Assembly: GCA_028279515.1 (NCBI GenBank)
Contig: JANQNQ010000005.1
Span: forward strand, 310,001 to 374,000
Direction: 5' to 3'
Length of the DNA stretch: 64,000 nucleotides
Origin: Flavobacteriaceae bacterium
Lineage (GTDB): Bacteria > Bacteroidota > Bacteroidia > Flavobacteriales > Flavobacteriaceae
Below, piece after piece: positions 15,677-24,723 of this stretch. Numbering within the stretch: position 1 is the first letter of the stretch; each line of letters starts with the position of its first letter. Position numbers and translations under genes: made by a program. The notes under the pieces are model-generated. The model ran no database searches. It was not told the origin of the DNA and was given only the letters and a program-made list of their open reading frames with translations.

Positions 15677-17791
15677 ATGGCAATTCTTGGAAAAATTAGA
15701 CAACGTTCTATCTTTTTGATCTTAGTGATCGGTTTGGCGTTGTTTGCTTTCGTAATCTCTGGTGTTTTTGACAACAGTGGTAGTGTGAGCACATCGCCTA
15801 ATGTTGCGACAGTGAATGGAGAAGATATATCGATTGCTGAATTCCGTGGAGAAGTTGATGCGGCGCAAAGAAGATACGGAGCGAACATGTCGTCTACACA
15901 AGCGGCTAATATTGTTTGGAACCAAAAAATCAGACAAGCAGTTCTTAACGGACAGTTTGATGAATTGGGATTGGATATCGGCAAAGACCAACTTTCTGAT
16001 TTGATCACCAACAACCCAGGTTTTGCTTCGAATCCAGAATTTCAAAACGAAGCAGGGCTTTTCGATATCAATAAGTATATCGATTATCTAAAAGATGCCA
16101 AAGTCAACAATGTACAAGCGTACAATTTCTATAAGCAACAAGAAGATTACGCAGTGGCTGCTGCCAAAGAGCAAATGTACTTCAACCTGATCAGAGCAGG
16201 TGTTGGAGGAACATTCAAAGATGGTGAGCTAGAGTACAGATTAGAGAATGATAAAGTAGACATCAGCTTTGTTCAAATTCCTTACTCATCTATCGCTGAC
16301 AGTACTGTACAGATAACCAAAGGCGAAATCAAGAAATACATTGAGTCTCACCAAGATGATTTTCAGGTGGAAGATGCTCGCGATCTTCAGTTCGTCGTAT
16401 TCGAAGACAAAGCCTCTAAAGAAGATGAAGTAAACATCGAAGCTGATATCACAGCTTTGTTAGATGATACTGTTGAATACAACGACGTTTCTAAGTTGAA
16501 CGATTCAATTCCTGGATTTAAGAATGCTGCTGATGTTGATGAGTTCTTGGCAAAGCACTCTGATGTTAAGTATGATTCTATTTTCAAAGCGAAGAAAGAC
16601 CTTCCAGCAGTATTTGCCGATTCTATCTTCAATCTAGAAAAAGGAGCTATTTACGGTCCGTATAGAGATGGTGAGTACTTCAAGTTGACCAAGATGATCG
16701 ACAAGAAGGCAGAAGGTTCTGTAAAGGCAAGCCATATCCTAGTAGCTTATAAAGGAGCAACAAGAGCAGCTGAGACGGTGACAAGAACTAAGGAAGAAGC
16801 TGAAGCAAGAGCAAAAGAATTGTTGGCTGAAGTAAAAGGAGATGTTGAGAAGTTTGCAGACGTAGCTCGTGCAAATTCTGATGGGCCTTCAAAATCTCAA
16901 GGTGGTGACCTTGGATACTTCGAAGAAGGAGCCATGGTGAAAGATTTCAACGACTTCGTTTTTGGAAACGCAGTAGGAGCTGTTGACCTCGTTGAAACTG
17001 AATTTGGATTCCACGTAATCAAAGTTGATGACAAGCAAGATATCGTAAGAGTAGCGACCTTGGCAAAAGAAGTTGAGTCTTCAGAGAAGACCCAGAACGC
17101 TTTGTTCAACACGGCTTCTAAGTTCGAAATTGCTGCTGGTGAAACTGGAGATTTCGGAGAGACAGCAAAGACAAGCAACTACAATGTTCGTAGAGCAGAC
17201 AACGTAAAAGAGTTGGACGAAAACCTGCCAGGTATGCAAAGCCAGAGAGGAATCGTACAATGGGCGTTCAATCCAGAGACCAAAATTGGCGACATCAAAA
17301 GATTCCAGGTAAATGGAGGATATGCTGTTGTACAGGTTACTGGTGCAACTGAAGCTGGACTTTCATCTGTAGAAGATGCTTCAGCTCGTGTATTACCAAT
17401 CCTTAAGAAGCAAAAGAAAGCGAAAATGATCATGGATAAGAATGCAGATGCGATTGAGCTTACTGCTTTGGCTACGGCTAACAATACAACCGTGAGAACG
17501 GCTTCTGCTTTGAATATGAAAAACCCAACCATTCCTGGTGCCACAAGAGAGCCTAAAGTAGTAGGAGCTGCTTTTGGACTTGGACAAGGTACAGTTTCTG
17601 ACTTTATCGAAGGAGAAGCTGGTGTTTATAAGATCGCAGTTAACCGTGTTGAAAAGGCGCCAGACCTACCAAGTTATGCGGCTTACGCGAACACCGTAAA
17701 AGGAAACTTAAAGAGTCGAGCAAACAATGCAGCGTACAACGCGCTTAAAGATGCTGCCGACATTGAGGATAACAGAGCAGAATTTTACTAG
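15677..17791 (+). CDS. ppiD: Periplasmic peptidyl-prolyl isomerase/chaperone PpiD-like (SurA N-domain and PpiC domain)
   Basis: 704 residues. One N-terminal membrane anchor (about 12-30, SIFLILVIGLALFAFVISGVF) is followed by a SurA_N-type helical domain (to about 190) and a parvulin rotamase domain (about 345-455: KASHILVAYKG, GGDLGYFEEGAMVKDFNDFVF, EFGFHVIKV). A second, degenerate parvulin-like segment may follow. PpiD assists folding of proteins leaving the Sec channel. It is 100 bases after the CorC-like gene and ends at a terminator. The length is typical for Bacteroidota, somewhat longer than the E. coli protein of about 620 residues. Confidence 0.92.
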   Translation: MAILGKIRQRSIFLILVIGLALFAFVISGVFDNSGSVSTSPNVATVNGEDISIAEFRGEVDAAQRRYGANMSSTQAANIVWNQKIRQAVLNGQFDELGLDIGKDQLSDLITNNPGFASNPEFQNEAGLFDINKYIDYLKDAKVNNVQAYNFYKQQEDYAVAAAKEQMYFNLIRAGVGGTFKDGELEYRLENDKVDISFVQIPYSSIADSTVQITKGEIKKYIESHQDDFQVEDARDLQFVVFEDKASKEDEVNIEADITALLDDTVEYNDVSKLNDSIPGFKNAADVDEFLAKHSDVKYDSIFKAKKDLPAVFADSIFNLEKGAIYGPYRDGEYFKLTKMIDKKAEGSVKASHILVAYKGATRAAETVTRTKEEAEARAKELLAEVKGDVEKFADVARANSDGPSKSQGGDLGYFEEGAMVKDFNDFVFGNAVGAVDLVETEFGFHVIKVDDKQDIVRVATLAKEVESSEKTQNALFNTASKFEIAAGETGDFGETAKTSNYNVRRADNVKELDENLPGMQSQRGIVQWAFNPETKIGDIKRFQVNGGYAVVQVTGATEAGLSSVEDASARVLPILKKQKKAKMIMDKNADAIELTALATANNTTVRTASALNMKNPTIPGATREPKVVGAAFGLGQGTVSDFIEGEAGVYKIAVNRVEKAPDLPSYAAYANTVKGNLKSRANNAAYNALKDAADIEDNRAEFY

Positions 17792-17818
17792 TAGTTAGTT
17801 TCTGTTTAGATATAAGAA

Positions 17819-17847
17819 GAAGGATGCTCGAAAGAGCGTCCTTTTTT
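17819..17847. terminator. Terminator after ppiD
   Basis: AAGGATGCTC-GAAA-GAGCGTCCTT stem with one T-G pair, followed by six T. It touches the stop codon of the convergent GHMP kinase gene and could serve both strands. Confidence 0.85.
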
Positions 17848-18781
17848 ATTTGACCATTTCTGAGTAAGGTACGATGGTTTTAAACCCCTTTTTAGCGAAG
17901 TAATCAAAGACTAGGTCACTTGCTCCCGTAGCAAGGACAAAATCCCCTCCCCAAGCACCTAGACTTTTAATACTGTGTGGATACGCATCAAAAAGTCGTT
18001 CTTTTACCGTAGGTAATTTGATGATCGAAGCAATGAGCTGCTCATGTTCATCAAGTAGAGACTCAAATGATGACAATGATGTGGCCTTGGACAATTTCTC
18101 GGTAATGTTTGATATAGCAGCAATCGATGAAGCTAGGTCTCCTGTATACTCACGATAGCGTGCAATACCTTCACGGCTATTCTGTTTTGCGTTTAAGTGA
18201 ACAAAGAATAGTTGATCTTTGAAACTCGGCTCAAACGTAACTGGAGTCGCTTTGGGCTCTTTGTTGTTCAACTGATAAGTAATAGGCTGGTCGTGTTGGG
18301 CGCAGGCAATGTCATATCCACTCCCCGAAAAGGCATTCCAAAGCAATATGTAAGGGTCAACCTCGGCCCATTGCGCAATGTTATTGATCAAGGTCGATGA
18401 AGACCCAAGCCCCCACGCAGGGTCAAAGTCCAGTTGAGTGATAACCTCATATCCAGCTTCCTCTAAAAGGAAACTTGGACGCAAACGGTGTGCTTCCGAT
18501 AACAGACGAACGAGTGTCTCGGTAACGCCTCGATAATTTAGCCCTTCCCCCGAAAGGGGAATAATATCAAGTGTATTTTCTTTTTTTTCTATGCGGAAGG
18601 CACCCTCGAACCAAACCTGGCCTTGGTGGTCCAAGCTGGTCCATTTTAGGATAGATGCATCCAAAGGTCGCGCCTGAAGCGATTGCCCTTTTTTAGTCGG
18701 TACGGCAAGTGAAAGAGCTCCGTCGAGTACTAGATACTCACCGCTGATCAAGAGTTTTCCGTTGCTGTAGAATTCTTTCAA
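17846..18781 (-). CDS. GYDIA-family GHMP kinase, phosphomevalonate-kinase-like
   Basis: 311 residues with GHMP kinase motifs: GKLLISGEYLVLDGALSLAVP near the N-terminus, the ATP-binding WGLGSSST (about 121-128), GSGYDIACA (about 148-156) and GAWGGDFVLA (about 273-282). The GKxLxxGEYxVLD and GSG(Y/F)D(I/V)A motifs resemble phosphomevalonate kinases such as Erg8. It overlaps the HMG-CoA reductase gene by 4 bases (ATGA), so the two are translationally coupled, which supports a step in the mevalonate pathway. Which phosphorylation it performs is inferred, not shown. It has no signal peptide and should be cytoplasmic. Confidence 0.85.
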   Translation of the reverse strand: MKEFYSNGKLLISGEYLVLDGALSLAVPTKKGQSLQARPLDASILKWTSLDHQGQVWFEGAFRIEKKENTLDIIPLSGEGLNYRGVTETLVRLLSEAHRLRPSFLLEEAGYEVITQLDFDPAWGLGSSSTLINNIAQWAEVDPYILLWNAFSGSGYDIACAQHDQPITYQLNNKEPKATPVTFEPSFKDQLFFVHLNAKQNSREGIARYREYTGDLASSIAAISNITEKLSKATSLSSFESLLDEHEQLIASIIKLPTVKERLFDAYPHSIKSLGAWGGDFVLATGASDLVFDYFAKKGFKTIVPYSEMVK

Positions 18782-20109
18782 CTTGTGGCCTTTTCTTCTC
18801 TTAAGTTATGGAGCATTTCAACAACAGCACTGTGCGATACCGTATTGTCCTTAAAGTGCGAGATGATCTTTTCGCGCTCACCATCTGTCGCCTTCAATTG
18901 ATTCAGAATGTTCTTTAAATGCATTTTCATATGTCCTTCCTGAATCCCTGTAGTAGTCAATGAACGCAGCGCCGCAAAGTTTTGAGCCAGTCCGGCAACA
19001 GCGACAATCTGCATGAGCTCTCTTGCAGAAGGTCTGCCCAAGATCTCAAGCGCTAGTTTTACCAGTGGGTGAAGCGAAGTGAGTCCGCCCACGGTGCCCA
19101 GAGCCAACGGTACCTCGATCCAAAACTTGAAGATACCATCATTTATCTCGGCATGCGTTAGAGAGCGATACATGCCATCTTTGGCTGCGTATGCATGCAC
19201 GCCCGCTTCAACGGCTCTAAAGTCGTTTCCGGTGGCCAATACAACAGCATCAATACCGTTCATGATGCCCTTGTTGTGAGTGACGGCACGATGCTTTTCG
19301 ATTTCGGCAATACGCACAGCAAGAACAAATTTTTCGGCAAACGCTTGGCCAGAAATTCCTTTATCTTCATTTAGTTGTTCAACTGGGCAACTAACTTCGG
19401 CTCTAACCACACATTGAGGCACATAATTCGACAAGATGCTCATCACTACTTGAATTTCACGTTCAGAGGTTGTGAAGTCGTTATAAGTCATTGCCTCTTC
19501 CTTCAGCGTTTTGGCAAATTGCTCTAAACACGAATTGATGAAGTTGGCACCCATCGAATCGACGGTCTCAAAAGTAGCGTGCAATTGATAATAATTGGGC
19601 ATTTCTGCAGTCTTGTCACGTAGCTCAATATCCAAAATACCGCCGCCTCTCTTTTGCATATTCTTGGTGATGGGTTCGGTGGCTTCAAAAAACAGTGGTT
19701 TTATGCTATTGAAGAAATCAGAAAGCTTCTGCTTATCACCATTATAAATAAAGTGAACCTGCCCTATTTTTTGGGTGTCGATGACTTTTGCTTTGAAACC
19801 TCCTCGGTCTAACCAGAATTTGGCCGATCGGCTTGCGGCAGCTACCACAGAACTCTCTTCAATAGCCATCGGAATATTGATCAATTTTCCGTTGATCGAA
19901 AAGTTAGGAGCTATCGCAAATGGAAGGTAATAGTTAGAGATCGTATTCTCAATAAACTCATCGTGAAGCCTTTGCAATGCTTCGTCATCGTTCCAGTACA
20001 TTTTCAGTGTGGCGATACCTTCTTTTTCATCGGTGAAGCAGGTCTTGGCCAGCCACTGTATCTTTTCTTCTTTAGTAAGTTTAGAGAACCCTTTTATAGG
20101 AGTATTCAT
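18778..20109 (-). CDS. mvaA: Class II (degradative-type) hydroxymethylglutaryl-CoA reductase
   Basis: 443 residues, the soluble bacterial class II size. Motifs include ENTISNYYLPFAIAPNF, DSMGANFINSCLE, THNKGIMNGIDAVVLATGND with the catalytic Lys and Asp region, and ALGTVGGLTSLHP. It has no membrane segments. The enzyme reduces HMG-CoA to mevalonate, giving isoprenoid precursors; although the class is called degradative, in flavobacteria it serves biosynthesis through the mevalonate pathway. The next gene overlaps it by 4 bases and encodes a phosphomevalonate-kinase-like protein. It is divergent from the DPP-IV gene, with 179 bases between the start codons. Confidence 0.95.
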   Translation of the reverse strand: MNTPIKGFSKLTKEEKIQWLAKTCFTDEKEGIATLKMYWNDDEALQRLHDEFIENTISNYYLPFAIAPNFSINGKLINIPMAIEESSVVAAASRSAKFWLDRGGFKAKVIDTQKIGQVHFIYNGDKQKLSDFFNSIKPLFFEATEPITKNMQKRGGGILDIELRDKTAEMPNYYQLHATFETVDSMGANFINSCLEQFAKTLKEEAMTYNDFTTSEREIQVVMSILSNYVPQCVVRAEVSCPVEQLNEDKGISGQAFAEKFVLAVRIAEIEKHRAVTHNKGIMNGIDAVVLATGNDFRAVEAGVHAYAAKDGMYRSLTHAEINDGIFKFWIEVPLALGTVGGLTSLHPLVKLALEILGRPSARELMQIVAVAGLAQNFAALRSLTTTGIQEGHMKMHLKNILNQLKATDGEREKIISHFKDNTVSHSAVVEMLHNLREEKATS

Positions 20110-20288
20110 CGATCGGTAATATTATATGAACATTGGCAAAGATAGTTATTTAATGGTCTATATTATCTGGGGAAGGGACCAGTTAAATTAAAGCAGATTT
20201 ACTATCTTGGCAGCTTTAACATTAAATCTGCATGTTTTTTGCCAAATTATTAGTAAACTTGGCAGATTTATATTCTTTTCAAAATAAA

Positions 20289-22460
20289 ATGAGAGTTAAT
20301 TTACGTATTCTTCTATTTCTAGTGGCCACGGTTACTTCGGTCACAGCTCAACAAAAAATCACTTTAGAAGAAATTTGGGGAGGTGCCTTCAGAACCCAAG
20401 GCATGGACGTACTGCATTCTATGAACAGTGGAAAGCAGTACACGGTATTAAATTTTGACCGTGCTAGCGGAACTTCTGCAGTGATTAAATATGACTATGA
20501 AACCCTGCAAGCGACCGACACGATCGTTTCTTCACAAAATATCGAAGGAATCGATCGTTTTTCGTCTTATACCTTTAGTGATGATGAAAGCAAGCTTATT
20601 CTTGCAACCGACGTAGAGCCAATCTACAGGCGTTCCCGTCTTGGAAATTATTATGTGTATGATACGAAGACGCAGAAAGCGAAACTTATCTACGACAAAA
20701 AAATACAAGAGCCCACATTTTCTCCGAACGGAAAAAAGGTGGCTTTTGTTTTTGAGAACAATATTTATGTGAAGGATTTGGACCTTGAGTTTGTGACGCA
20801 GATCACTACCGACGGAAAGATCAATCACATCATTAACGGAATCACCGATTGGGTGTATGAAGAAGAGTTCGCTTTTGTGCGTGCCTTCGAATGGAATAGC
20901 GATGGAACACAACTGGCGTACATTCGTTTTGACGAAACCAATGTTCCTGAATTCTCTATGGACGTCTACGGAAAGGCATTGTACCCAAAGCAGCAAGTCT
21001 TTAAATACCCGAAGGCGGGTGAAGCCAATGCCAAAGTTTCCTTACACGTGTATGACTTCGCTAAGAAAGCACAGCACAAAGCCTTTTTAGGGAATTATAA
21101 CGATTTCTACATTCCACGAATCAAATGGACCAACGGTCCTGATGTGTTAAGTGTTCAGGTAATCAATCGCCATCAAAACGATTTGGACCTGATCTTTTAC
21201 AACGTTAAAGGTGGAAAGTTCAATGTGGTGCTTAACGATACCGATAAAGCGTATGTTGACATAACAGACAATCTTACCTTCTTGAAAGATGACAGCTTTA
21301 TCTGGACCAGTGAAAAAGATGGCTTCAATCATATCTACCATTATGACAAAACCGGAAAGTTGATTAACCAGATCACAAAAGGCAACTGGGAAGTGACCAA
21401 CTACTACGGGTATGATGAAAAAGCAGGTCGCATTTTTTATCAGTCGGTAGAAAATGGGTCGATCAATCGCGATGTGTATTCTATTAAGCTTAATGGAAAG
21501 GACAAAAAGCGTCTCTCAACCAAAGAGGGAAATAACAGTGCGACCTTCAGCTCAAATTTCACCTACTTCATCAATCGTTTTTCAAACGCAGATACTCCAA
21601 CAATGCATACGTTGCACGCTGCGAAGGATGGAAAACTAGTAAAAGAGATCGTAAATAACAATGCGCTAAAGCAAAAGCTTTCGGCATATAATCTTCCAAA
21701 AAAGGAATTCTTCACCTTGACCACAGAAAAGGGGCATGAGCTCAATGCTTGGATGATCAAACCTGCCGATTTTGATGCTTCAAAGAAATATCCACTATTC
21801 ATGTATCAATACAGTGGTCCAGGATCACAATCTGTGGCCAATCGCTGGAATGGATCCAATGATTATTGGTACTATATGTTAGCACAGCAAGGCTATATTG
21901 TTGTTTGTGTCGACGGAAGAGGAACAGGATACAAAGGAGCAGACTTCAAGAAAGTGACTTATAAAGAGCTTGGCAAATATGAAGTAGAAGATCAGATAGA
22001 TGCAGCCAAGGAGCTTGGAAAACGTTCTTATGTAGACGCCAACCGCATTGGTATTTGGGGATGGAGCTACGGAGGGTTCATGTCTAGTAACTGTTTGCTA
22101 AAAGGAAACGATGTCTTTAAAATGGCCATTGCCGTAGCACCTGTTACGAGCTGGAGATTCTATGACACGATCTATACAGAGCGTTACATGCAAACGCCGC
22201 AAGAAAACGCAAGTGGTTATGACGAAAACTCACCGATCAACCATGTCGAAAAGCTCAAAGGAGCCTATTTATTGATACATGGAACTGGGGATGACAACGT
22301 GCATGTACAGAATACCATGCGCATGATTGAAGCGTTAGTGCAAGCCAACAAGCAATTTGACTGGGCGATCTATCCAGACAAGAATCACGGCATTTACGGA
22401 GGCTATACGCGTCTGCAACTTTACAACAAAATGACCAAGTTCATCAAGGATAACTTGTAA
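20289..22460 (+). CDS. Secreted prolyl dipeptidyl peptidase (DPP-IV, S9B family)
   Basis: From Met at 20289 the protein has 723 residues with a clean signal peptide ending TSVTAQ; an earlier in-frame ATG at 20232 would add 19 residues before the signal and is not preferred. The N-terminal beta-propeller contains the DWVYEEEF motif whose glutamates bind the substrate amino end. The C-terminal alpha/beta-hydrolase domain has the triad Ser593 (GWSYGGF), Asp668 (GDDNVH) and His700 (KNHG), spaced as in human DPP-IV. It releases X-Pro dipeptides in the periplasm or at the surface. A POT peptide importer follows after 47 bases. Confidence 0.95.
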   Translation: MRVNLRILLFLVATVTSVTAQQKITLEEIWGGAFRTQGMDVLHSMNSGKQYTVLNFDRASGTSAVIKYDYETLQATDTIVSSQNIEGIDRFSSYTFSDDESKLILATDVEPIYRRSRLGNYYVYDTKTQKAKLIYDKKIQEPTFSPNGKKVAFVFENNIYVKDLDLEFVTQITTDGKINHIINGITDWVYEEEFAFVRAFEWNSDGTQLAYIRFDETNVPEFSMDVYGKALYPKQQVFKYPKAGEANAKVSLHVYDFAKKAQHKAFLGNYNDFYIPRIKWTNGPDVLSVQVINRHQNDLDLIFYNVKGGKFNVVLNDTDKAYVDITDNLTFLKDDSFIWTSEKDGFNHIYHYDKTGKLINQITKGNWEVTNYYGYDEKAGRIFYQSVENGSINRDVYSIKLNGKDKKRLSTKEGNNSATFSSNFTYFINRFSNADTPTMHTLHAAKDGKLVKEIVNNNALKQKLSAYNLPKKEFFTLTTEKGHELNAWMIKPADFDASKKYPLFMYQYSGPGSQSVANRWNGSNDYWYYMLAQQGYIVVCVDGRGTGYKGADFKKVTYKELGKYEVEDQIDAAKELGKRSYVDANRIGIWGWSYGGFMSSNCLLKGNDVFKMAIAVAPVTSWRFYDTIYTERYMQTPQENASGYDENSPINHVEKLKGAYLLIHGTGDDNVHVQNTMRMIEALVQANKQFDWAIYPDKNHGIYGGYTRLQLYNKMTKFIKDNL

Positions 22461-22507
22461 TAGAAATAATCTAACCAACTAAACTAGTCTAACTAATATC
22501 AAATCAT

Positions 22508-24100
22508 ATGGAATTTAAATTTGGAGGTTCAGAGATCAATCAGAGAACGGTGCTCAACCACCCATCAGGGTTATTTGTACTGTTCTTTACAGAAATGTGG
22601 GAGCGCTTCTCGTATTACGGAATGCGCGCTTTACTCGTACTATTTTTAACAGCGGCCATTTTAGATGAAGGCGGCTGGGGCTGGGAAAGAGACAACGCGC
22701 TCTTGCTCTATGGATGGTACACAGGTTTAGTGTATGTAACACCTATTTTCGGGGGATTGATCGCCGACAAAATTTTAGGATATAGAAACGCGGTGACGCT
22801 TGGGGCTTTAATCATGACCTTAGGACATGCATCGATGGCACTTGAGGTTTCTGCAGACTTCTTCTTCTATATCGGTTTGGTCTTATTGATTATTGGAAAC
22901 GGTTTATTTAAGCCGAATATCTCTTCAATAGTTGGACAATTGTACAAAACGCAAGGAAAGGAAAAAGATGCAGGATATACCATCTTCTACATGGGTATCA
23001 ACGCAGGAGCCTTCCTCGGAATCCTTCTTTGTGGGTATATCGGAGAAAAAGTAGGATGGCATTGGGGCTTCGGTCTTGCCGGAATCTTCATGTTCTTAGG
23101 AATGCTTCAATTCTGGTATGCGCAAAAGATCTTTGGAAAAATAGGCCTGAAACCTGGTAAGGTTGAAGAATTAGATGATGTAATCGAAGACAGTATTGAA
23201 GAAGTAGAAGATGCTATTGAAGATGTTCAGGAAGAGGTGGCTTCTTCAAAAGTGTCAAGAGATCGAGTCTTTGTAATCGGAGTTTTTGCTTTCTTTACAG
23301 TATTCTTCTGGTGGGCCTTTGAACAGGCCGGAGGTTCCATGACTATTTTTGCGGCCGATTATACTGATCGAGCTCTTGAAGGAACCGCAGCAAATACATT
23401 TAAGACGATCAATGCGATCATTACCATCGTGCCAATGATTGTCATAACCTGGGTGCTAGCCATGTTGTTTAAGCAGACCTTTAAGGCGTACTCGTTATCA
23501 AACATAATTTTAGGAACGAGTTTCGTGATCATCTGGGGAATCGTTATCTGGATGTTACAAAGAGAGTTTGCTTCTGATGAAACTGAAGTTCCTGCTTCTT
23601 GGTTCTCAGTACTGAACTCATTGTTCATTATCCTATTTGCACCGGTATTCTCAAGAATTTGGGAGAAAGTGGTGAATCCATCAGGTCCGATTAAGTTTGC
23701 AATTGGTTTGATATTGTTGGCCATCGGATTTGGAGCGCTGGCATATGGAGCATCGACGATTCCGTTAGGAGCTAAAACTGCGGCCGTAAGTATGATCTGG
23801 CTTGTATTAGCATATTTCTTCCACACTATGGGAGAACTATGTATTTCACCTGTAGGATTATCGTATGTAAGTAAGTTGGCCCCAGCAAAGTTGGTAGGGC
23901 TAATGTTCGGTATTTGGTTCTTATCTAACTTTGTGGCAAACTTGTTAGCAGGTGTTACAGGTAGCTTTATCGACCCAATTTCTGAAGAATACGGACTTTC
24001 TACGTTCTTCTTGATCTTTACGTTGATACCATTGCTTATGGGATTGGTAATGATTGCGATCAACAAAATGTTATTGAAGAAAATGCACGGAATTCGTTAA
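22508..24100 (+). CDS. POT-family proton-coupled oligopeptide transporter
   Basis: 530 residues with about 12-14 membrane helices. Family motifs are clear: EMWERFSYYGMRALL (the ExxERFxYY signature) near residue 30 and the PTR2 signature FYMGINAGAFLG near 160. A long acidic cytoplasmic loop (about 218-253) separates the two halves, as is common in Bacteroidota members. It imports di- and tripeptides with protons. Following the secreted DPP-IV gene by 47 bases, it very likely takes up the dipeptides that enzyme produces. Confidence 0.95.
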   Translation: MEFKFGGSEINQRTVLNHPSGLFVLFFTEMWERFSYYGMRALLVLFLTAAILDEGGWGWERDNALLLYGWYTGLVYVTPIFGGLIADKILGYRNAVTLGALIMTLGHASMALEVSADFFFYIGLVLLIIGNGLFKPNISSIVGQLYKTQGKEKDAGYTIFYMGINAGAFLGILLCGYIGEKVGWHWGFGLAGIFMFLGMLQFWYAQKIFGKIGLKPGKVEELDDVIEDSIEEVEDAIEDVQEEVASSKVSRDRVFVIGVFAFFTVFFWWAFEQAGGSMTIFAADYTDRALEGTAANTFKTINAIITIVPMIVITWVLAMLFKQTFKAYSLSNIILGTSFVIIWGIVIWMLQREFASDETEVPASWFSVLNSLFIILFAPVFSRIWEKVVNPSGPIKFAIGLILLAIGFGALAYGASTIPLGAKTAAVSMIWLVLAYFFHTMGELCISPVGLSYVSKLAPAKLVGLMFGIWFLSNFVANLLAGVTGSFIDPISEEYGLSTFFLIFTLIPLLMGLVMIAINKMLLKKMHGIR

Positions 24101-24166
24101 TACGAAACATCCAGTGTAAATTAGGAACGCTTTTTGCGACTGTGATAAATAAATAATCTACTAGAT

Positions 24167-24715
24167 ATGAAGAAGTTTATATTACTGATGTTAATAGGTG
24201 TCTTTAGCGTTGCTCTGCAAGCGCAAGATGGCATCAATTGGATGAGCCTAGAAGAGGCGGTCGCCGCTCAGAAAAAAGAGCCACGTAAGATCATGATGGA
24301 CGTGTACACCAATTGGTGTGGTCCTTGTAAGCTGTTGGACAAAAGAACCTTTGCCAATAAGGACGTGGCCAAATATGTCAATGATAACTTTTACGCGGTA
24401 AAATTTAATGCCGAAGGCGACAAGTCGCTTACCTATAAGGACAAGGAATTTACTAACCCAGGATACGACCCTGCTAAAAAGAACAAGAGAAACAGTTCGC
24501 ATCAGTTTGCTTCGTATCTTCAAGTAAGAGGGTATCCGTCAATCGTATTCTTTGATGAAAACGCAGATTTGATCACTCCGTTAACTGGGTTTTTGACACC
24601 ACAACAGTTAGAGTTGTATCTGAAGCTTTTTGTAGATGACAAACACAAAGAAATAAAGAGCCGTGAGGCGTTCCAAAAATACCAAAGTCAATTCGTAGCC
24701 GAATTTAAGGGCTAA
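24167..24715 (+). CDS. Periplasmic thioredoxin-family protein
   Basis: 182 residues with a signal peptide ending ALQAQ (about 1-20). The thioredoxin active site CGPC lies at 51-54 in YTNWCGPCKLLDKRTF, and the cis-proline loop is in VRGYPSIVFFD. The N-terminal SLEEAVAAQKKEPRKIMMDVYTNWC form matches the DUF255-like/thioredoxin_7 type found in Bacteroidota. It should handle disulfide exchange in the periplasm. It lies 66 bases after the POT gene in the same direction; a functional link to peptide use is not evident. Confidence 0.9.
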   Translation: MKKFILLMLIGVFSVALQAQDGINWMSLEEAVAAQKKEPRKIMMDVYTNWCGPCKLLDKRTFANKDVAKYVNDNFYAVKFNAEGDKSLTYKDKEFTNPGYDPAKKNKRNSSHQFASYLQVRGYPSIVFFDENADLITPLTGFLTPQQLELYLKLFVDDKHKEIKSREAFQKYQSQFVAEFKG

Positions 24716-24723
24716 CTCAATAA

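Noticed and set aside
23359-24066. 235-codon minus-strand frame inside the POT transporter gene
   Set aside because: It is a shadow of a strongly supported membrane protein gene and has no recognisable motif.
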